64,000 nucleotides of DNA, taken from NCBI GenBank assembly GCA_950295325.1, contig OX485803.1:43663554-43727553 (forward strand), in the 5' to 3' direction. Numbering within the stretch: position 1 is the first letter of the stretch; every line of letters starts with the position of its first letter. Origin of the DNA: Polytrichum commune (taxonomy: Eukaryota > Streptophyta > Polytrichopsida > Polytrichales > Polytrichaceae). This document shows positions 58,124-64,000 of this stretch, piece after piece. The position numbers and the translations under genes were made by a program. The notes below the pieces were generated by a model. That model had not been told where the DNA came from. It did no database searches and worked only from the letters and a program-made list of their open reading frames with translations.

Positions 58124-58577
58124 CTATGGTTCACGGTGTGGTAAACAACGATGATCTTGTGATGTGGTGGTGTCAATGGTTGCTTCAGGTACAAACAATT
58201 GACATTCGTATTTGAGAAAATCCTTGAGGTGGAGGTAATCTTGTTTCTTCCCTAAGAGATAGAAAGAATTCCACTCTTTAGCAAGAAAGGCTTCCTTGAT
58301 ATCATCTAATGCGATTCTTGATGTTGTCGGGTTGTCGTGGGTTTCCCAATGACATAGACCCCATGATGCCTTCCACATGCTTGTCAACTTGTACCAAGTG
58401 CTAAATCCTTGTTTGGTCAGATGTCGGGAGAGTGAGGCTCCTTGACTAACTAACCAAGAGGAAGGTAGATGAGCAAGCCGTTGTTGAAAACCTATGGTAA
58501 GCTTAACAACGTATAATTCTATCGGGAGTTCTCCAAATTCGGCCAACAAAATACAATAGATTGTTGCAGAGCATACT
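58124..58577 (-). pseudogene. LINE fragment, family 2: region between reverse transcriptase and zinc cluster
   Basis: On the minus strand an open frame reads ATIYCILLAEFGELPIELYV (about 58568 downwards), then QQRLAHLPSSWLVSQ, and ends after KEWNSFYLLGKKQDYLHL...KYECQLF. The ILLAEFG-x-LP...RL-x-HLP pattern followed by a W-rich stretch is typical of the thumb/linker part of LINE reverse-transcriptase proteins. Both the polymerase core and the following zinc cluster are missing. The block that would follow it is the kind seen at 44645-44972, so both probably come from one LINE family. No ATG, terminal repeats or tail. Confidence 0.65.
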
Positions 58578-60177
58578 TTGACATATCAATACATGGATTT
58601 GTAAAAGACTCGGATTCTTCATTTCAATTCCAAACCTCATTATTTCATCATGTGTTCAAAACTATGAGTTTTATAAGTGAATGTTAGAGAAATGCTTACA
58701 AATCAACAAATCGATGAAACTTATAAACAACTGTACTTACTCCAGCCACATTGATAGCATCTTAATAACAGTATTCAACAGCTTTGTAGGAGCACCACGC
58801 GCCTTTCAAAACAAAACGGCTTCATTCTGTAGTGGAATTTATGACAGTGTGAACCCCTTGGGCGAGGGGTATCTCCTGAATCCGAGATACTTTTCCCATT
58901 GGTCCTTTATAAACCTGTTAAATATGAATGATTTTCTCAAGCTGGAGATGACTCCTAAGCTTAGGGTTTGGGAAGCCGGCTACGGACGTCAATTTGTTTT
59001 GGTTAAAAAACACAGATTCTGAGCTACTTTAACATTGGAGGGAGGAAGAAACTCGAGAGGGGAAGTGACACCTTAGCAGCCATGCAACTGGTAAGTATAA
59101 GTCTCGGTGTGGGGTCCAACTGCATGTTGTATAAGTTGAAAGTTCACGTTCACAAGTTGACTTACCAGGAGTGTCGTGACAAGCAATAAGCTAATTTGAA
59201 GGGCCTGTGAGAGAGCCTTTGTACGGCCAAGTAACTTAATGTTAGAGAGTGAGACGACGTCGATCCTCTTTTGGCGTGCATGAGGTCCCTTTACCCATGA
59301 TCACAAGCGCATCCGGTAGATGGATCTTGATAAGTGGTTCATTTCTTATATGCAATTGGTATGTGGTTCGGCGAGGATCAAAGAGCAAACACCATATAGA
59401 CACATGTCCGAAAGAGATTGGGTTAGGTTTTCAAATATTGATAACTGCTCTACACTCAACAGTAAAATAAAACTGGAAGGACTTGTGTATATAGTTAACA
59501 AATCAACAAGCACGCACTTCCGATAACCATAGATTAAAATCAAGGGAGGCATAATTTTCAATCTATTTTTTTGTGCCAATGTTTCATTGTAGATTTTCTA
59601 ATACAACAACATGTGTTTTGTTGTGTAAATATAGTCAATGGAAATTGGAGAACATGAAGACCGTACCAAAGAACACCCACACATGTTATTCTCCTTGTGT
59701 TACACATAAGTATTAGTCACACATACATGGAGATTTGGTCGTTGAGTCCCCCTAACTCTCTCTTTAACTACCAATTCATGGAGACAACTATAATTGAAAG
59801 GGGAGGGGAGAATGGGGTAGTAAAAGAACATACCTTCATATATGTGTGTACATGTGTGTATTATAAGGAAAACACCAGTAATGAGATTGGGCTATGATCA
59901 AGGATGCAACGTCCCTCATTCATGTCAACAAAGGGCTGCCATCATATCACTCTCTACCATAAGTTACTATGTATTCCAAGTATTGTCATCTACATGAATT
60001 AGTAGTTGGAAAGTGGGTTAATTGAGAATTTTTGTTGTATTACATGTTTATTAAGGGCAATAGAATGTTGAAAACAAGCCTTGTTCCAGTTATGACATTA
60101 ATGTGAGGAGCCCATAGATATTCGAAATAAAAAGAAAACAATAACAACCAATGAAAGCAGGGGACATTGAGAGTATG
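58578..60177. other. No gene seen
   Basis: The plus-strand frame 58681-59022 is the longest but has no recognisable domain or splice context. Nothing else supported. Confidence 0.45.
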
Positions 60178-60192
60178 AAAGTTATGGATAAA

Positions 60193-60350
60193 TGGTCCGA
60201 GATGACTCTAAACTACTAGATGATAGTGGAGAGGTATCCAAACCGAACATAGTGGTTGGCGGTTTGATTTCCAGTTGTGAAATTGTCTCTTTACTTGACA
60301 TGAAACTAGCCAGGTGGTCAAGCACCTCATGTGTTCCAAAAAAAAGAAAG
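60193..60350 (+). mobile_element. tRNA-derived SINE, copy 1, with 14-bp target duplication
   Basis: AAAGTTATGGATAA (60179-60192) and AAAGCTATGGATAA (60351-60364) flank a 158-bp insert. The insert carries a B-box-like GGTTTGATTTCC near 60260 and ends in an A-rich tail with AAAGAAAG. Its sequence matches the reverse complement of 61420-61586 from head to tail (CTAAACTAC, GGAGAGGTA, ACTAGCCAGGTGGTCAA). Non-coding and pol III-type. Confidence 0.8.
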
Positions 60351-60364
60351 AAAGCTATGGATAA

Positions 60365-60846
60365 GTCTATAACAATCATAATAGAACTTACATTCAAGTA
60401 AAGAAATATAAATATAATTATATACAATTATTTAATTAACTCAATTTTCTGGGCGGAATTATGGATATCTTTCATGTTGCCGAAAGCTGCAAGTAGCATG
60501 GGCATATCCTCAATGTTTGTAATTGTGAGAATATGAAATTTATTCAAATATTTTCTTCTTCAAATATTCATTGTAGTAAATTTGAAAGAATATTTTAATT
60601 ACTTCACATTCTAACCCACATATCCAATTTTTCTAAGAGCAGATCCACCCATACAACTTATGCAAATTATATTTTCATACCAAACTAGGTCCAGATCTAC
60701 TCAATCTTAGTTTGGACATTCCTTGGACAAACATGAGCACCGAAACTAAATTGAAGGATGCATTGGTCAATCAAAACTGCGAATGTATTATTATTTTGTT
60801 TTGAATGGGAGTTGGATGTCATTCATTGTCTTATGTTATTTCACTA
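60365..60846. other. No gene seen
   Basis: AT-rich spacer between the SINE and a MITE. Confidence 0.5.
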
Positions 60847-61060
60847 CACTAAGGATTGATATTAGTGTCACTTACTATTTGGAATTACGCAATCCTATAT
60901 TTGTTTGCTATATATCTAAGTATTTTACTAGAAAATGTCAAATTGGGACCTTATAAATCATCAACAACTTTACATGGTAAAAATTCACATCAATAGAAAA
61001 TAATGTATAGCATTGTGTAAATCAAAATAATAGGTGACACTAAACACCATATTCAATATA
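60847..61060. mobile_element. MITE family B, copy 4
   Basis: Left arm ATTAGTGTCACTTACTATTT...ATTACGCAATCCTATA, right arm (inverted) GTGTTTAGTGTCACC and ATGCTATACATTATTTTC. About 214 bp, non-coding; the outermost bases are less conserved. Confidence 0.75.
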
Positions 61061-61419
61061 CTTGCATGTTTCTATTGTTTCTTGGAACACATAGTCATAA
61101 ATGTCGAACATACGTGAGCTTGCTTGAACACAATATACATCCAAGGGCAAGGAAATACTCAAGGAATGTGAAACATTGGAAGCAAGGATATTGAGGAGAA
61201 ATTTACAAGGAATCATAAGGAGATGATGGATATGAGAGAGGAGGGAGGGAAGGTTGCATGTTGTGTACTTTTGTTGAACTATATGTAGTCATCTTTTGAA
61301 TGAGATGGCACCGAGCTATAATTTTTTTCTCTCTCTAGGTATTTATGGGATATTCGTAACAAGGATTCACTATTGGAAGCACATATGGATAAATAGATGT
61401 AAATTACTAGCCATACATC

Positions 61420-61586
61420 TTTTCTTTTCTTTTAAACACAAGATGCGCTTTTGACCACCTGGCTAGTTTTCCGTCAAGTAGAGAGACGATTTACGGCCGG
61501 GAATCGAACCACCAACCACTCCATTCACTTTGGGTACCTCTCCATTATTATCCGGTAGTTTAGGGTCATGTCCGGCCAATTGCCAT
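61420..61586 (-). mobile_element. tRNA-derived SINE, copy 2
   Basis: On the minus strand: an A-box-like TGGCCGGACATG, then a clean B box GGTTCGATTCCCGG about 50 bp later, then CTAGCCAGGTGGTCAA and a tail of AAAAGAAAAG type. CCATACATC at 61411-61419 and 61587-61595 is the target duplication. This copy keeps the promoter better than copy 1. Confidence 0.83.
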
Positions 61587-61744
61587 CCATACATCACTAT
61601 GTTTGTTTTGAGCATTATTAGAGAGGGATTACATTTATCCCACATAATTGTGTGACAATCAATCAATGCACGTTCTTGATACACTATTAATTTCAAAGAC
61701 TTTTTTATTTTTATTTTTTTATATTACCCTTTGGAATTACAAAA

Positions 61745-61886
61745 CATGACATTATTCAGATTCATAACAATGTTTTGTGGGATTGACAGTTGTCCATGGA
61801 ATATTCCCATATATTTCCCACATTCAATCTGTTCGGAATAATGTCAGTCCCATAGAACATTGTTGTAGATCTGAATTATGTTATGA
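61745..61886. mobile_element. MITE family D, copy 2
   Basis: Left arm CATGACATTATTCAGATTCA, right arm (inverted) CATAACATAATTCAGATCTA, with AACAATGTT and GGGA(T/C)TGACA continuing inward as in copy 1 (7987-8133). 142 bp, non-coding. Confidence 0.85.
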
Positions 61887-62810
61887 GTGCCATAATTTTT
61901 CTAGTAAGCAGATGCAACATTTGCAAGCACAAAATGAACAAATCGTCATTCATTGTATAGAACAGAATAATACCTTCACAGTGAGAAGTAATAATATATG
62001 TTCAGAGTTGTAGCATTCCACAAGTTCAAATAATAATCCACAACAACAAAATTAAAAGGTAAGTGACCAAAGTGTGTGTTTCAAAGTAAAGAGATTCTTT
62101 CACCCATCCCAATTATTTTTATTTTTATTTTCAAAAATAGTTTTGTTTCAGTCCCTCCACCCTGAGTCCCAAATTCAAAATACAATAAAATAAAATTACA
62201 AAATAAAAAATAGGTTCCTTATTAACCACTATACATGTAACTCTAAGCAAAAGGAAAAAACCAAGGCGTGGTTTTCCTGGAAATGCACATCTATGGTAGG
62301 CAGCATAATCAAGGGGCTTTATGTGGTCTTATTATGGCTCATTTTTAACAGACTTTGATAAATCGTAATAATTTGAAATTAGCTCCAAAACTCATGGCAT
62401 TGATCTTACCTTTTTTGTATACATTTGTGGAAGCAAAATCATTTTCAACACCCTGAATGCAAGCAGTATAAAGTAATAAACATATATGGGTTAGTGCTTT
62501 TAAAATACCTAAGGTACCGTATCAATTAAGGCACTTAGGTTGCCAAAGTTGAATTGAATGTCATGCCATGTCAACTCCCATGTAACCAACCATTTCGTGA
62601 CACATGGCATCATCACTCAGGAATAAAATCGTCTTATGCTGAAACGATAAGGTACTGTGACATTACATACTGTGGAGGCATGCATGAAAGAAAATGGGCA
62701 ACTTGTGAGGCCTCTATTCCACTTCCAAAATCTCACATGCTAAGGATTTTATTTTATTTTGGTGGGGGAGGCTTAAAGAAGTACTAACTATCCACAATGG
62801 TTTGTTTTCC
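61887..62810. other. No gene seen
   Basis: AT-rich; the frame 62554-62787 has no recognisable motif. Confidence 0.5.
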
Positions 62811-63023
62811 TAATACCTACCGAGGGGGTAATAGTGAAAACTAACCCCCTATAGGTTGGATGTTGATTTATCCCATTTTAAACACACTAGGCTACTACGG
62901 GGCCTATGATCCTGATATAGGGATTAATTTAGCTGGAATAACAATCTCCAAGTTCTATTATAATAAGCAATGTTTTTTTATCCATTCCACCTTTAGTTTG
63001 TCCTCTTCTTTGGTAGGTGTTGT
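62811..63023. mobile_element. MITE family F, copy 4
   Basis: Left end AATACCTACCGAGGGGGTAA then TAGTGAAAAC; the inverted right end ACAACACCTACCAAAGAAGA lies at 63002-63023. 213 bp, non-coding. Confidence 0.7.
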
Positions 63024-64000
63024 GAACATTCACCTTGTCTACAATTGCACAAAATATTGACTCCTTTCCATATAATGAACTAAAAGGATTGATGAATAGA
63101 ATCCACAAATCGGAAAAGAAGGAAGAGTTGTGGCTTCTCAGTTATTTTGGGGTATGATATGGACCACACCAAAAGTTCCTTTTCGATGAGAAGCAAAACT
63201 CGAACATTGATGTCACTTTGGTATCAAATGTTCCAAGCAAGCAAGTAGTGTTTGTGTAGAATGTTCATCATGTTATATACTTTTGATGGTATCAATGTTT
63301 GGTTTATGCACGCCAATGGAAATGCACCTTAAATTCCATGTAATGCTTGGTAGACAAATTTGATCTCAAAATGTGTTTGTCGGGAGGGTTTATAAGCATT
63401 GTATTATAGTATACATTCCACCAATGGATTTGTAGTTGGAAGGGGGATGATGCCAACCTCTAGGCTAGCGTGAATGAAGAACGCATTACCTTGGTCATAG
63501 CCGCGAGCTCGTATGTGAACATTGGGTAGGTTTACTGAGCAATTGAAGACATATTACTTGTGGTTTGATGAGGATTTCATTTCTTATCAAATTTGGAATG
63601 TATATGGTTTATATGGACCCTCCATTACATCAAAGTAAACACCTTTTGATGCATTGTACCACGTTGTCTAGTTTGAGGAGGTCTGTAATAATTTTGTGCA
63701 TGTTGCCAACTCATCCATTATGAGGAGGTTTGTAACTCTTGCAATGCATGTTTCAATGCATTTTTCAAGCGTATCAAGGCCATTTTGGTATTGTCCCCCC
63801 CCCCCCCCCCTCTCATCGCCTCCTTTTCTATCTCTTCCATTGGCTCTTATTCTCTCCCTCGAGTCCTTGTACACCTTTTTCCCCATTATTCTAGATAACC
63901 ATGTTGTAAATATTTTGGTTTTATAAAATAAATAAAGGGATGCTTCTTGGCACTTTCTTGAACAACTACCCAAATGTCATCAAAGAGTGCCCAATGCATT
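63024..64000. other. No gene seen to the window end
   Basis: Short frames without motifs. A C homopolymer of about 17 with adjoining CT-rich sequence is at 63797-63815. Confidence 0.5.

Noticed and set aside
58681-59022. 113-codon plus-strand frame as a gene
   Set aside because: No domain, no splice or promoter context, and it abuts a LINE scrap; likely chance.
1-64000. CRISPR arrays, bacterial operons, plasmid origins
   Set aside because: No regularly spaced direct repeats of that kind; introns, plant telomere words, an LBD gene and eukaryotic rRNA show this is plant nuclear DNA.

Overview
The window looks like nuclear DNA from a land plant with a large, transposon-rich genome. The evidence is a class I LOB-domain (LBD) transcription factor gene with a canonical intron, a piece of eukaryotic 25S rRNA, plant-type telomere motifs (TTTAGGG), GT-AG introns, and very sparse genes in AT-rich sequence. 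LINE ORFs with RNase H plus a restriction-like endonuclease, and a P-like DNA transposon, are not what I expect of a flowering plant. A non-flowering plant is my guess, but the sequence does not prove it.

Only one convincing host gene is present: an LBD18/LBD30-type gene on the minus strand (two coding exons, 35500-38477, split by a 2.2 kb intron). It sits in a 33-40.5 kb stretch that is more GC-rich and less repetitive than its surroundings. Nearly everything else identifiable is mobile DNA or its debris.

Layout. 0.1-8 kb: a TTA-flanked MITE with a near-perfect 69-bp hairpin, two LINE remnants, an 84-bp retroposed tail with a 15-bp target duplication, and more MITEs. 8-15 kb: anonymous sequence, a hairpin MITE, and a region dense in GTCGATTG-like words. 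15.6-17.6 kb: a decayed hAT transposase. 21.07-29.42 kb: the standout, an 8351-bp DNA transposon bounded by 15-bp terminal inverted repeats and an exact 8-bp target duplication. It holds a nearly intact transposase frame (one frameshift, one in-frame TGA), an unrelated 169-codon ORF, two different telomere-like minisatellites and a captured 319-bp 25S rRNA segment. Two related ~700-bp dispersed repeats lie either side of it. 32-40.5 kb: the LBD locus. 40.5-44 kb: nested MITEs. 45.3-47 kb: a PIF/Harbinger element that has lost its catalytic domain. 47-64 kb: anonymous sequence with further MITEs, LINE pieces and a pair of tRNA-derived SINEs.

The genes do not form a pathway. The coherent story is transposition: autonomous-type elements (P-like, hAT, Harbinger, LINE) and the short non-autonomous elements (Tourist-like MITEs, SINEs, retroposed tails) that such machineries usually mobilise.
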